DNA of 37,586 nt from Rhizobium sp. (GTDB lineage Bacteria > Pseudomonadota > Gammaproteobacteria > Burkholderiales > Thiobacillaceae), in assembly GCA_019459285.1 (NCBI GenBank), contig JAIBEL010000059.1, forward strand, positions 1 through 37,586, read 5' to 3'. A program made the position numbers and the translations under genes. The notes under the pieces were generated by a model, which saw nothing but the letters and a program-made list of their open reading frames with translations, had not been told where the DNA came from and made no database searches. Below are positions 6,941-16,001 of this stretch, piece by piece (positions within the stretch are counted from its first letter, which is position 1; each line of letters opens with the position of its first letter).

Positions 6941-8227
6941 ATGAAGTTCACCCGCGTATTCGCATTCATGGCTTTGGCCGGTCTGGCCGGCAGCGCCTAT
7001 GCCACCAATGGCTATTTTTCGCACGGTTACGGCATGAAGGCCAAAGGCATGGGTGGCGCAGCCACGGCCACGTCCGACGACGCCTTCGGCGGCGCGAACA
7101 ACCCGGCCTCAATGGCATTTGTCGGTAACCGCCTCGACCTGGGTGTGGATCTGTTCAGTCCGCGGCGTGAAGCTAGCCGTACGGGGTCTGCCGGTGGTGC
7201 TTTCGACGGCTCGGCTGACAGCGATTCCAAGTATTTCCTGATTCCGGAATTCGGCTACAACCACATGCTTAACAATGACTTGGCTGTGGGGGTGACGGTG
7301 TATGGCAATGGCGGGATGAATACAAACTATCCGGGCGGGCAGATTGCAGCCAATTCTTGCGGTGCTGGTGCGCCGGCTAGCAACTTGCTATGCGGTCAGG
7401 GCAAGCTTGGAGTCGATCTGATGCAATTGATTGTTGCACCGACCGCTGCCTACAAGATTGCACCGAATCATTCGATCGGTATCTCCCCGCTGATCGGCTA
7501 CCAGCGCTTCAAGGCTGAGGGCCTCCAAGCCTTCGCGGCTCCTGTGGGGGATCCAAACCAGAAATCCAGTGACCCGACCAACCTAACCAACCGTGGTTAC
7601 GATGATAGTTTCGGTTATGGTGTCCGCATTGGCTATATGGGCAAAATTTCACCGACCGTGACCATCGGTGCGGCCTACGCATCGAAGATGAAATTCGATG
7701 AGTTTTCCAAGTACAAAGGATTGTTTGCTGAACAGGGTGGCTTCGACATTCCAGAGAACTACAACCTCGGCGTAGCATGGCAAGCAACCCCGCTGTTCCT
7801 CGTGGCAGCAGATTATCAGCGCATCAACTATTCTTCTGTAAACTCTATCGCCAACCCCAGTACCAATCAGGCTTTGCTTGGCACCGACGGCGGCCCCGGC
7901 TTTGGCTGGCAGGATGTGGACGTATGGAAGTTGGGCGTGGAGTATAAGTACAGCCAGCAGATGACGCTGCGTGCTGGCTATAACCATGGCGACAATCCGA
8001 TCCAATCACGTGACGCGATGTTCAATATCCTGGCTCCGGGCGTAGTCAAAGATCATATGACCTTGGGCTTTACCTATACGCTGGCATCGGGTAACGAGTT
8101 GACCATGGCGTATATGCATGCCTTCAAGAATGATGTAACCGGCCCGGATGGCTTGGGCGCCGGTGGTACGGACAAGATCCAGATGTATCAGAACTCCTTG
8201 GGTATCCAATACAGCTGGAAGATGTAA
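6941..8227 (+). CDS. FadL/OMPP1/TodX-family outer-membrane channel
   Basis: This 428-residue precursor has a signal peptide of about 21 residues (cleavage after GSAYA) and the FadL-type N-terminal segment: TNGYFSHGYGMKAKGMGG followed by NNPAS. The rest alternates polar and hydrophobic residues as in a beta-barrel and ends in a C-terminal aromatic strand (SLGIQYSWKM). FadL-family channels let hydrophobic molecules cross the outer membrane. The start has a good ribosome-binding site (AGGAG, 6930-6934). The gene lies alone between two terminators directly after sulfur-transfer genes. Codons are visibly softer (more T/A-ending) than in soeA or valS, which may reflect different ancestry or expression. 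The substrate is unknown; a hydrophobic sulfur species or a hydrocarbon are both possible. Confidence 0.88.
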   Translation: MKFTRVFAFMALAGLAGSAYATNGYFSHGYGMKAKGMGGAATATSDDAFGGANNPASMAFVGNRLDLGVDLFSPRREASRTGSAGGAFDGSADSDSKYFLIPEFGYNHMLNNDLAVGVTVYGNGGMNTNYPGGQIAANSCGAGAPASNLLCGQGKLGVDLMQLIVAPTAAYKIAPNHSIGISPLIGYQRFKAEGLQAFAAPVGDPNQKSSDPTNLTNRGYDDSFGYGVRIGYMGKISPTVTIGAAYASKMKFDEFSKYKGLFAEQGGFDIPENYNLGVAWQATPLFLVAADYQRINYSSVNSIANPSTNQALLGTDGGPGFGWQDVDVWKLGVEYKYSQQMTLRAGYNHGDNPIQSRDAMFNILAPGVVKDHMTLGFTYTLASGNELTMAYMHAFKNDVTGPDGLGAGGTDKIQMYQNSLGIQYSWKM

Positions 8228-8250
8228 TTCCCAGTTAAGCTAACAAATTG

Positions 8251-8279
8251 AGCCGGGGTCGAAAGACCCCGGCTTTTTT
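8251..8279 (+). terminator. Intrinsic terminator of the FadL-type gene
   Basis: A perfect 10-bp stem, AGCCGGGGTC (8251-8260) with GACCCCGGCT (8265-8274), is capped by a stable GAAA tetraloop and followed by a T-run to 8279. Confidence 0.93.
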
Positions 8280-8316
8280 ATACGGGTTTAATACAGCGTG
8301 AGGTGCGAGAAAATTA

Positions 8317-8356
8317 AGCAATAAAAAAGCGCGGATAACCGCGCTTTTTTATTGCT
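8317..8356 (-). terminator. Bidirectional terminator of valS
   Basis: A perfect 18-bp stem (8317-8334 with 8339-8356) has an ATAA loop, a GC core (GCGCGG/CCGCGC) and six As or Ts on either side. It terminates valS from the - strand and would also stop read-through from the FadL-type gene. Confidence 0.9.
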
Positions 8357-8372
8357 GCATCGTGGCAAGTGA

Positions 8373-11165
8373 TCAATTTAGCCGTGCATGCTGCGCCTCC
8401 AGCTTCTGCAACATGGCCGCAAAGTCGGCTAGCCGGGCCTGCTCCTGCTGCACCACGGCAGCGGGGGCCTTGTCGACGAAGCTGGGGTTGGCGAGCTTGG
8501 TTTCGGCTTTCTTGATCTCGTTCTGGATGCGGGCGATTTCCTTGGCCAGGCGGGCGCGTTCTGCGTCCTTGTCGATTTCCACCACCAGCATCATCCGCAT
8601 GTCGCCGACCAGCGCGACGGGGGCGTCGGCTTCCGGCAGTGCGGTCATTGCGCTGACTTCCCCAAGCTTGCCCAGGGCAACCATGTAGGGCGCCAGCGCG
8701 TTGATCACGGCGGCATCGCCCTCGATCACCAGCGGCACGCGCTGGGCGGGTGACAGATTCATCTCGCCGCGCAGGGTACGGCAGGCGTTGACCAGTTCCT
8801 TCAGCAACTGCATCCGCGCAACGCTGTCGGGATGGCGTTGTGCTTCATCGACCTGCGGATAGGCGGACAGCATGATGCTGTCGCCGTGCACGCCGGCCAG
8901 CGGCGCGACTTTCTGCCACAGTTCCTCGGTGATGAAGGGAATGATGGGGTGAGCGAGGCGCAGCGTGGTTTCAAGCACGGTGGCCAGGGTGCGGCGAGTG
9001 GCGCGCTGCTGCTCGGGCGTCCCCTGGTTCAACTGCACCTTGGCGAGTTCCAGATACCAGTCGCAGTATTCGTCCCACACGAATTCGTAGACCGTGCGCG
9101 CGGCCTGGTCGAAGCGGTAAGCGGCGAAGGCCTCGTGCACGTCGCCGATAGCCTGTTGCAGACGTGCGGTGATCCAGCGGTCGGCATCGGAGAAATCCAT
9201 CGGCTGGTCGGCTTCCTGCCCGCAGTCGTGGCCTTCCAGGTTCATGAGCGCGAAGCGGGTGGCGTTCCACAGCTTGTTGCAGAAGTTGCGGTAGCCCTCG
9301 GCGCGCTGCAGGTCGAACTTGATGTCGCGGCCGTGGGTGGCGAGGCTGGCGAAGGTGAAGCGCAAGGCATCGGTGCCGTAGGCGGCGATGCCCTCGGGGA
9401 ACTCCTTGCGGGTGCGCTTCTCGATGCTGGCGGCTTGCTTGGGGTTCATCAGACCCTGGGTGCGCTTGGCGACGAGATCGCCTACGGCGATGCCGTCGAT
9501 GAGATCGATCGGATCGAGCACGTTACCCTTCGACTTGCTCATCTTCTGGCCTTCGGAATCGCGCACCAGGCCGGTCACGTACACCTCGCGGAACGGCACC
9601 TTGCCGGTGAAGTGCAGCGACATCATCACCATGCGGGCGACCCAGAAGAAGATGATGTCGAAGCCGGTGACCAGCACCGAAGTCGGCAGGTAGCGCTCCA
9701 GTTCCGGCGTCTGCTCGGGCCAGCCCAGGGTCGAGAAGGGCCAAAGTGCGGAGGAGAACCAGGTGTCGAGGACGTCATTGTCCTGCGTCAGTTCGCGACC
9801 GCCCGCCTGCTTCCTCGCATCTTCTTCCGTGTGCGCGACGTAGAAATTGCCGTCGGCGTCGTACCATGCCGGGATGCGATGGCCCCACCACAGCTGGCGC
9901 GAGACGCACCAGTCCTGGATGTTTTCCAGCCACTGCCGGTAGGTGGTGGTCCAGTTTTCCGGCACGAATTTCAGTTCGCCCGAGTCGACCGCGGCGAGCC
10001 CTTGCTTGGCCAGGCCTTCCATGCTCATGAACCACTGGTCGGTGAGCATCGGCTCGATCACCGCATGCGTGCGGTCGCCGCGCGGGATCATCAGCTTGTG
10101 CGGATTGGCCGAGACCAGCAGTCCCTTCGCCTGCAGTTCGTCGAGCAGCTTCTGGCGCGCGTCGTAGCGGTCGAGTCCCTGGTATTCGGTGGGGCACAGT
10201 TCGTTCATTTTGGCGTCGAGCGTGAGTACGCTGATTGCCATGAGCTTGTGGCGTTGCCCGACCTGCCAGTCGTTGAAGTCGTGCGCAGGGGTGATCTTCA
10301 CTACGCCCGTGCCGAACTCGCGATCGACGTAACCATCCGCGATGACGGGAATGCTGCGCTCGGCGATCGGCAGGCGCACGTGTTTGCCGATGAGGTGCGC
10401 ATAGCGCTCGTCCTCGGGATGCACGGCGACCGCGGTGTCGCCGAGCAGGGTTTCCGGGCGCGTGGTGGCCACGGTCAGGTGACCGCTGCCATCTTCCAGC
10501 GGATAGTTGATTTCCCAGATGAAGCCGTCTTCCTCGGTGCTGACGACCTCAAGGTCGGACACTGCCGTTCCGAGCACCGGATCCCAGTTCACCAGCCGCT
10601 TGCCGCGGTAGATCAGGCCTTCGCGATAGAGCCGCACAAAGACTTCGGTAACCGCCTTCGACAGCCCGGCATCCATGGTGAAGCGCTCGCGGCTCCAGTC
10701 GGGACTGGTGCCGAGCCGGCGCATCTGTCGCGTGATGGTGGAGCCGGAATGCGCTTTCCATTCCCAGACTTTTTCGAGGAATTTTTCGCGTCCAAGGTCG
10801 TGGCGCGAGATGTTCTGCGCATCGAGCTGGCGTTCCACGACGATCTGCGTGGCGATGCCTGCATGGTCGGTGCCAGGCTGCCACAGGGTATTGTCGCCCG
10901 CCATGCGGTGGTAGCGGGTGAGGGCGTCCATCAGGGTGTGCTGGAAAGCATGGCCCATGTGCAGCGTGCCGGTGACGTTGGGCGGCGGCAGCATGATGCA
11001 GTAGGCGGGAGCGTTGGGCGTGTTCCCCCAAGGGGACTCCGATCCACTACGGACTGAAGCCCGTGTGGAGTCGTATGCGCCGGCCTTGAAATAGCCGGCG
11101 CTTTCCCACTGGGCGTACCAGCGTTTTTCGATGTCAGCCGGTTCGAAGGATTTGGCGAGTTCCAT
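8373..11165 (-). CDS. valS: Valine-tRNA ligase
   Basis: This 930-residue class I aminoacyl-tRNA synthetase charges tRNA-Val. The HIGH-type motif is HMGH (residues 69-72, after PPPNVTG), and KMSKS lies near residue 541. An editing (CP1) domain lies between them, and the C-terminal end is a coiled-coil arm of the usual kind. The length is normal for the family apart from an insert of about 20 residues at positions 30-51, just before the conserved CIMLPPPN stretch. That insert is encoded by palindromic DNA and listed separately. The gene is last in a - strand run (pepA, holC, unknown, valS) and ends at a strong bidirectional terminator. Confidence 0.97.
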   Translation of the reverse strand: MELAKSFEPADIEKRWYAQWESAGYFKAGAYDSTRASVRSGSESPWGNTPNAPAYCIMLPPPNVTGTLHMGHAFQHTLMDALTRYHRMAGDNTLWQPGTDHAGIATQIVVERQLDAQNISRHDLGREKFLEKVWEWKAHSGSTITRQMRRLGTSPDWSRERFTMDAGLSKAVTEVFVRLYREGLIYRGKRLVNWDPVLGTAVSDLEVVSTEEDGFIWEINYPLEDGSGHLTVATTRPETLLGDTAVAVHPEDERYAHLIGKHVRLPIAERSIPVIADGYVDREFGTGVVKITPAHDFNDWQVGQRHKLMAISVLTLDAKMNELCPTEYQGLDRYDARQKLLDELQAKGLLVSANPHKLMIPRGDRTHAVIEPMLTDQWFMSMEGLAKQGLAAVDSGELKFVPENWTTTYRQWLENIQDWCVSRQLWWGHRIPAWYDADGNFYVAHTEEDARKQAGGRELTQDNDVLDTWFSSALWPFSTLGWPEQTPELERYLPTSVLVTGFDIIFFWVARMVMMSLHFTGKVPFREVYVTGLVRDSEGQKMSKSKGNVLDPIDLIDGIAVGDLVAKRTQGLMNPKQAASIEKRTRKEFPEGIAAYGTDALRFTFASLATHGRDIKFDLQRAEGYRNFCNKLWNATRFALMNLEGHDCGQEADQPMDFSDADRWITARLQQAIGDVHEAFAAYRFDQAARTVYEFVWDEYCDWYLELAKVQLNQGTPEQQRATRRTLATVLETTLRLAHPIIPFITEELWQKVAPLAGVHGDSIMLSAYPQVDEAQRHPDSVARMQLLKELVNACRTLRGEMNLSPAQRVPLVIEGDAAVINALAPYMVALGKLGEVSAMTALPEADAPVALVGDMRMMLVVEIDKDAERARLAKEIARIQNEIKKAETKLANPSFVDKAPAAVVQQEQARLADFAAMLQKLEAQHARLN
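11013..11078 (-). repeat. Palindromic in-frame insert within valS
   Basis: These 66 bases encode ValRS residues 30-51, rich in Ser, Gly, Arg and Asn, in a part of the protein that is short and variable in other ValRS enzymes. Read on +, the DNA shows CCCC-caa-GGGG-like pairing (11025-11035). A longer hairpin follows: TCCAC (11043-11047) with GTGGA (11065-11069), enclosing ACGG (11049-11052) with CCGT (11061-11064). An outer pair GACTCC (11035-11040) / GGAGTC (11067-11072) is an alternative. This looks like a small palindromic repeat that entered the gene without breaking the frame. That origin is inference. Confidence 0.5.
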
Positions 11166-11257
11166 GGCGTGCGGGCAAAGCCGTGATTATCCCAAAAAAG
11201 CCTTGGGACAAGTTACGACCGCCCGGGATTAATTCCAGCGACGCAATGGGCGCTAGG

Positions 11258-11728
11258 CTATCGGCTTGATGGGTCGCGCGGTTGCTTGAGTTTCTCGGCG
11301 ACGGCGTCCCGCACGATTTCCCGGACGTTGACGTCGAGCTGGCTGAGCAGGCTCGACACGGTCTGGTCGATGTTCTTGCGCAGTTCGGCGGCGACCTGTT
11401 TCTCCATGACCTCGGACAGGCGGGGCGCCAGTTCGCTCATCAATTGCTCGGCCAGCGTGTCGCTTACAGCGGAAGGCAGGGGCTCGGCAGCGGGCGTTTC
11501 GGCTTGAACGGGTGGTGAAGCGGGTGCGAGGGGCGGGCTTGCAGGCAGGGCAGCAGGTTCTGGCGGGGTCCCGCGTTCGATCACGTGGGTGAGCACAGGC
11601 AGCCAGGCGTCGGGTGGCGTAGCCTGCGCGCAAGGACCCGGCGGTTCGGCTACCGCCTCGCTCTCGGCGCCGCCGCGATGCTTTTCCAGCAGCGCATCCA
11701 TCTTGTTCAACAAGGGGCTTTCGCTCAT
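11258..11728 (-). CDS. Conserved-context hypothetical protein between holC and valS
   Basis: I do not recognise a named family for this 156-residue protein. The N-terminus (MSESPLLNKMDALLEKHRGG) looks helical. A Pro/Ala/Glu-rich, probably disordered stretch covers roughly residues 28-85. The C-terminal third is helical and amphipathic (AEQLMSELAPRLSEVMEKQV onward) and could oligomerise. There is no signal peptide or transmembrane segment. It lies 10 bases after holC in the same direction, so it is probably translated from the pepA-holC transcript. Codon use matches its neighbours and argues for a real gene. Function unknown. Confidence 0.75.
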   Translation of the reverse strand: MSESPLLNKMDALLEKHRGGAESEAVAEPPGPCAQATPPDAWLPVLTHVIERGTPPEPAALPASPPLAPASPPVQAETPAAEPLPSAVSDTLAEQLMSELAPRLSEVMEKQVAAELRKNIDQTVSSLLSQLDVNVREIVRDAVAEKLKQPRDPSSR

Positions 11729-11738
11729 GGGGAACCTC

Positions 11739-12167
11739 CTAGCCGGCGGACTGGCGCAGATCGTGCGTTTTCAGGGCATAGCCGCGCGTCTGATAGAAAC
11801 GGTAACGGGCGCGGCCCTGTTCGCGTCCGCTTTCGTCCTGGCCGACGATTTCGATCAGCCGTTCGAATCGGGCAAAGGCAGGAGGCTGTTCGTGATGCAA
11901 GTTGATCATCACATCTGCCTGGCGCAAGGCATCGGCGTCAGCGCCGATCAGTATCGGCGTTTCGTTTGCCAACGCGTCTCTGTCGCGGCAGTGCGGCACG
12001 AATCCCAGCGCAGGCGTTGTCCATAACAGGCGGTCGATGGCATCGGCCACTGCCGCGTCCGGCGCGTAGATCATCACCTGCCTACCCTGGCCGAGCGCCT
12101 TGGTGGCGACGCGGCGGGCGACGTCGAGGGGGTTGTCGGCAAAGGTGTAGAAGGTGATTTCGGTCAC
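11739..12167 (-). CDS. holC: DNA polymerase III chi subunit
   Basis: This 142-residue HolC protein has the typical start TEITFYTFADNPLDVARRV and the segment PILIGADADALRQADVMINL. The chi subunit pairs with psi in the clamp-loader complex and binds single-stranded DNA-binding protein at the replication fork. The gene lies 10 bases downstream of pepA on the same strand; pepA-holC-valS is a well-known order in gamma- and betaproteobacteria. No unusual features are seen. Confidence 0.93.
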   Translation of the reverse strand: MTEITFYTFADNPLDVARRVATKALGQGRQVMIYAPDAAVADAIDRLLWTTPALGFVPHCRDRDALANETPILIGADADALRQADVMINLHHEQPPAFARFERLIEIVGQDESGREQGRARYRFYQTRGYALKTHDLRQSAG

Positions 12168-12177
12168 TGCTGACGGC

Positions 12178-13701
12178 TTATTTCTGGGCGCGGTTCAGGA
12201 GGAAATGCACCAGCAGGGATACCGGTCGCCCGGTCGAGCCTTTTTCGCGGCCACCCTTGTACGCGGTGCCGGCGATGTCGAGGTGCGCCCAGTGATATTT
12301 CTTGGCGAAGCGCGACAGGAAGCAGGCCGCGGTGATCGAGCCGGCCGGGCGGCCGCCGATGTTGGCCATGTCGGCCAGGCTGCTCTTCAGTTGCTCCTGG
12401 TAGTCGTCCCACAGCGGCATGCGCCAGACGCGGTCCCAGGCGTGGTCGGCGGCGTGCTCGATTTCGCGCGCCAGCGGGTCATGGTTGCTGTAGAGCGCGC
12501 TGGGGTGGGCGCCGAGCGCGATCACGCAGGCGCCGGTGAGCGTGGCCAGGTCGACCACGGCGTCGGGCTCGAAGCGCTCGGCATAGGTCAGCGCATCGCA
12601 CAGGATCAGGCGGCCTTCGGCATCGGTGTTGAGGATTTCGATGGTCTGGCCGGACATCGATTTGACGATATCGCCGGGCTTGTTGGCGTTGGCATCCGGC
12701 ATGTTTTCGCAGGCCGGGATGAGACCGACGACGTTGAGCGGCAGGCCCAGTTCGCCGATGGCGCGGAAGGCACCGATGACTGCGCCGCCACCGCTCATGT
12801 CGTAGTTCATCTCGTCCATCTCGGCGGGCGGTTTGAGCGAAATGCCGCCGGCGTCGAAGGTGACCGCCTTGCCGACCAGCACCACCGGCTTGTCGCCCTT
12901 GGTGCCGCCTTCGTGTTTCAGCACGATGAAACGTGGCGGTTTGTCGCTGCCCTTGCCGACCGACAGGAAGGAGCCCATGCCCAGTTTTTCGCAGGCGGCA
13001 TAATCGAGAATCTCGCAGCCGAAGCCGTGGGCTTTCGCCATTTTCTTCGCTTCGCCGGCCAGATATTCCGGCGTGCAGATATTGGAAGGCGTATTGCCAA
13101 GATCCTTGGCCAGACCGATGCCGTGGGCGATGGCCAGCCCGCGCGCAAGCCCGGTCTCGCCGTATTTCAACTCGCCGCGCCGCGACACGGCAAAAATGAC
13201 GCGTTTGAGCGGACGGCGCGTCTCGCTAGACTTGCTCTTCATGTGATCGAAGCGATACAAGGCATCGTGGGCGCTGACCACGGCCTGTTCGACGTTCCAG
13301 GTGACGTCGCGTTTCTTCACCGGGATTTCGCTGAGCGTGATGGTGGCTTCCATCGAACCGGTATCGCGTAGCGTACGCACCGCGCAGGCGATGGCGTCGC
13401 GGTAGCCTTTTTCATGGAAGTCGCGTTCTTTGCCGAGCCCGACCAGCAGGACACGGTCGGCCAGGATGTTGGGTACTCGGTGCAGCAGCAGCGTGCTGCC
13501 GGTCTTGCCTTCCATGTCGCCCCCGCGCAGGATGTCCGACAGATAGCCGTCGCTGGCACGGTCGACGTCGATACCCGGTCCCGACAGCTTGCGGCTTTCG
13601 AACACGCCGACGACGACGCAGGCCGTACGCTGTTTTTCGGGGGCGCCGCTTTTTATGCTAAATTCGAGTTCGATTTCCTTGTTTTCCATGTCTGTGCTCA
13701 A
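12178..13701 (-). CDS. pepA: Leucyl aminopeptidase (cytosol aminopeptidase, M17)
   Basis: This 507-residue M17 metallopeptidase removes N-terminal amino acids from peptides in the cytoplasm using two metal ions. The C-terminal catalytic domain shows the metal-site motifs VGKAVTFDAGG and NTDAEGRL, with an upstream M17 N-terminal domain. In E. coli PepA also binds DNA in Xer recombination and carAB control; whether that applies here cannot be seen. It is first in the - strand unit pepA-holC-unknown-valS and is divergent from lptF, as in many proteobacteria. Confidence 0.96.
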   Translation of the reverse strand: MSTDMENKEIELEFSIKSGAPEKQRTACVVVGVFESRKLSGPGIDVDRASDGYLSDILRGGDMEGKTGSTLLLHRVPNILADRVLLVGLGKERDFHEKGYRDAIACAVRTLRDTGSMEATITLSEIPVKKRDVTWNVEQAVVSAHDALYRFDHMKSKSSETRRPLKRVIFAVSRRGELKYGETGLARGLAIAHGIGLAKDLGNTPSNICTPEYLAGEAKKMAKAHGFGCEILDYAACEKLGMGSFLSVGKGSDKPPRFIVLKHEGGTKGDKPVVLVGKAVTFDAGGISLKPPAEMDEMNYDMSGGGAVIGAFRAIGELGLPLNVVGLIPACENMPDANANKPGDIVKSMSGQTIEILNTDAEGRLILCDALTYAERFEPDAVVDLATLTGACVIALGAHPSALYSNHDPLAREIEHAADHAWDRVWRMPLWDDYQEQLKSSLADMANIGGRPAGSITAACFLSRFAKKYHWAHLDIAGTAYKGGREKGSTGRPVSLLVHFLLNRAQK

Positions 13702-13704
13702 AAA

Positions 13705-13733
13705 AATACAATTTGTCCCTGCGCCGCAGTCAG
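13705..13733 (-). promoter_or_regulatory. Possible pepA promoter
   Basis: On the - strand, CTGACT (13733-13728) lies 17 bases before TGTATT (13710-13705). Each matches 4 of 6 consensus positions. The box is very close to the pepA ATG (13701), giving a short leader or none, so this is a weak call. Confidence 0.3.
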
Positions 13734-13754
13734 GCGTAGCCAGTTGGAGTATCG

Positions 13755-13769
13755 CGCCGAAATTCGGCG
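13755..13769. promoter_or_regulatory. Palindrome between pepA and lptF
   Basis: CGCCGAA-A-TTCGGCG is a perfect 15-base dyad in the divergent pepA/lptF spacer, well placed to be a regulator site serving one or both genes. No regulator is recognised. Confidence 0.4.
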
Positions 13770-13817
13770 TTGCCCATGAGGCGATTATTGGCGCGGGCGC
13801 GGTGGAATGTCAAAAGC

Positions 13818-13836
13818 CCGTTCATTTCATGAACGG
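13818..13836 (+). promoter_or_regulatory. Hairpin just upstream of the lptF start
   Basis: CCGTTCAT (13818-13825) and ATGAACGG (13829-13836) form a perfect 8-bp stem with a TTC loop. It ends 15 bases before the lptF ATG, where no clear Shine-Dalgarno sequence is seen. It may affect translation initiation or mRNA stability, or be an operator. Confidence 0.45.
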
Positions 13837-13851
13837 TTTCCGCTCATCACC

Positions 13852-14931
13852 ATGCTCTATCGTCGCGCGCTGACCCGTGAAATGGCGCTCACTACCGGCG
13901 CCGTGCTGACGGTACTGGTCGCGATCGCGCTGGTCGTGTTGTTCATCCGCCTGCTCGGCGACGTGGCGCGCGGCGAACTTGCCAACGAGGCGGTTTTTTC
14001 CTTTCTTGGCTTTTCGCTGCTGTTCTTCCTGCCGGTATTGATGACGATCGCCCTGTTTGCCGGCGTGCTGCTGCCCTTGTCGCGTATGTGGCGGGACAGC
14101 GAAATGGTGATCTGGTTCAATGCCGGCCTGTCGCTGACGCAATGGATGCGGCCGGTGCTGGCGTTCGCCGTGCCGTTCTCGCTGGTCATCCTGCTGATCA
14201 CACTGGTGATCAATCCCTGGGCACAGACCAAGAAAATAGAGTATCGCCAGGACCTGCGCAGTCGCAGCGAAAGTTCGCTGATCGCCCCCGGCATGTTCGC
14301 CGAATCCACCGCCGGCCAGCGGGTCTATTATGTGGAGTCGCTGAATCCGCTGACCGGCATCGTGCGCAACGTCTTCATGCAGTCGCGCATAGACGGCCAG
14401 CTCGGCCTGGTGGTGGCGCGCGAGGGGAGTCACACGGAAATGCCTGACGGTTCGCGTTATCTGGTGTTCAAGGATGGGCGCAGATATGAGGGCACGCCCG
14501 GCAAGCTCGATTACCGGATTGTGCAATTCGAGCGCTACTGGATGCGGCTCGACCCGGTTCCCGTGACCGGCAAGGAAACCGGCATCCGCCAGGCGCCCCT
14601 GAACGAATTGCTGGCCGACAAGACGCCACCGGCGCGGGCCGAACTGCTGTGGCGGGTAGGGGTGCCCGTGTCCGCACTCATCCTCGCCGTCATGGCCATT
14701 CCGCTCAGTTTCGTCAACACGCGGGCACGCCGTTCTTACGGGCTGATGACCGCGTTGCTGCTGTACTTCGTCTACAACAACCTGCTGTCCTTGACGCAGG
14801 CCTGGGTGGCCCAGGACAAACTCAACCCCTGGGGCGGGATGGTGGCGTCGCACCTGGTGATGCTGTTTGCCGTGGCCGCCCTGTTCTGGCTGCGAACCCG
14901 TCAATTTGCGCCGCGCGGGAGGCGTGCATGA
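13852..14931 (+). CDS. lptF: LPS export system permease LptF
   Basis: This 359-residue inner-membrane protein of the YjgP/YjgQ family has three N-terminal transmembrane segments, a periplasmic jellyroll-like domain (about residues 110-260) and three C-terminal segments. With LptG and the ATPase LptB it extracts lipopolysaccharide from the inner membrane toward the outer membrane. The start at ATG 13852 (MLYRRALTREMALTTG) fits the family better than an in-frame ATG 45 bases upstream. The stop overlaps the lptG start in ATGA. It is divergent from pepA, as is common. Confidence 0.94.
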   Translation: MLYRRALTREMALTTGAVLTVLVAIALVVLFIRLLGDVARGELANEAVFSFLGFSLLFFLPVLMTIALFAGVLLPLSRMWRDSEMVIWFNAGLSLTQWMRPVLAFAVPFSLVILLITLVINPWAQTKKIEYRQDLRSRSESSLIAPGMFAESTAGQRVYYVESLNPLTGIVRNVFMQSRIDGQLGLVVAREGSHTEMPDGSRYLVFKDGRRYEGTPGKLDYRIVQFERYWMRLDPVPVTGKETGIRQAPLNELLADKTPPARAELLWRVGVPVSALILAVMAIPLSFVNTRARRSYGLMTALLLYFVYNNLLSLTQAWVAQDKLNPWGGMVASHLVMLFAVAALFWLRTRQFAPRGRRA

Positions 14932-16001
14932 GACTGCTCGCGCGCTACCTGGGCGGGCAGGTCCTGTTTGCCTCGGCCTTCGTGCTGCTGGCACTCCTGG
15001 TGCTGTTTGCGTTTTTCGATGTGATCCAGGAGTTGGGTGCGCTGGGCCGCAACAATTACGGCCTCGGCCAGGCGGTGGTGGTGGTGATGCTCAACGTCCC
15101 CGGGCATCTGTATGAAATCCTGCCGGTGGCTGCGCTGATTGGCACCCTGTTCACGCTGTCGCGCCTGGTGGGCAATTCCGAATATGCGGTGATGCGCGTG
15201 TCGGGCCTGTCGAACTGGCGCGTGGCCGGTTATTTCAGCGTGATCGGCGTGTTGTTGTCGCTGCTGGTGCTGGTCATCGGCGAATATGTCGCGCCGTGGT
15301 CGGAGCAGGCGGCGCAACGCTACAAATTGCTGGCTACCCATTCCGTCGTGGCGCAGCAGTTCCGTTCCGGCCTGTGGGTCAAGGATCGCAGCGCGTTCAT
15401 CAATGTGCGTGAAGTGATGCCGGACAATACCTTGCGCGATATCGAGATTTACGGCTTTGACGCCGAAGGGCGCCTCAGCTGGATCCGCGCGGCACGGGAG
15501 GCTCACTGGCGCGGCGGCCAGACCTGGGATCTGCAGCAGGTGGTGGAAACCCGGTTCGACGCCGACGGTATTCATGCGATCCGGAATGCGCATCTGGACT
15601 GGCAGTCGGTGCTTACCCCGGACATTCTCAGCGTGTTGCTGATCGCGCCGGAACAGATGTCGGCGCGCACCCTGTGGCGCTATGTTGCGCATCTCAAGGA
15701 AAACGGCCAGAAAGCGACGCGCTACGAACTTGCCCTGTGGTCGAAGTTCGTCGGGCCCTTCGTCATCCCGATCATGATGCTGATCGCCATGCCGTTTGCG
15801 ATCCAGGGGCCGCGTGCCGGCGGCACCAGCAGCAAGATTTTCATCGGGATTCTGGCCGGGCTTGGTTTTCATCTGCTGAGCCGGCTGTTCGGCCATCTCG
15901 GCTTGCTGAACGACTGGCCGGTGGTCGTGGTGTCGATTCTGCCCCTGTTGATTTTCCTGACCATCGCGCTGATGGGTATCCGGTGGGTGGATCGGCGCTA
16001 G
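14928..16001 (+). CDS. lptG: LPS export system permease LptG
   Basis: This 357-residue partner of LptF in the LptB2FG lipopolysaccharide extractor has the same layout: N-terminal membrane helices (MRLLARYLGGQVLFASAFV), a large periplasmic domain, then three C-terminal helices. Late in the sequence is the conserved segment FVGPFVIPIMMLIAMPFAIQ. Its ATG overlaps the lptF stop by four bases, so translation is coupled. The next gene begins within or just after its 3' end. Confidence 0.94.
   Translation: MRLLARYLGGQVLFASAFVLLALLVLFAFFDVIQELGALGRNNYGLGQAVVVVMLNVPGHLYEILPVAALIGTLFTLSRLVGNSEYAVMRVSGLSNWRVAGYFSVIGVLLSLLVLVIGEYVAPWSEQAAQRYKLLATHSVVAQQFRSGLWVKDRSAFINVREVMPDNTLRDIEIYGFDAEGRLSWIRAAREAHWRGGQTWDLQQVVETRFDADGIHAIRNAHLDWQSVLTPDILSVLLIAPEQMSARTLWRYVAHLKENGQKATRYELALWSKFVGPFVIPIMMLIAMPFAIQGPRAGGTSSKIFIGILAGLGFHLLSRLFGHLGLLNDWPVVVVSILPLLIFLTIALMGIRWVDRR

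Noticed and set aside
8832-11057. 741-codon open frame on the + strand opposite valS
   Set aside because: valS is unambiguous on the - strand. The + frame encodes a His/Gly/Val-rich shadow with no recognisable domain.
12154-13371. 405-codon + strand frame opposite pepA
   Set aside because: pepA is certain on -. The + frame overlaps it almost completely and has no features of its own.
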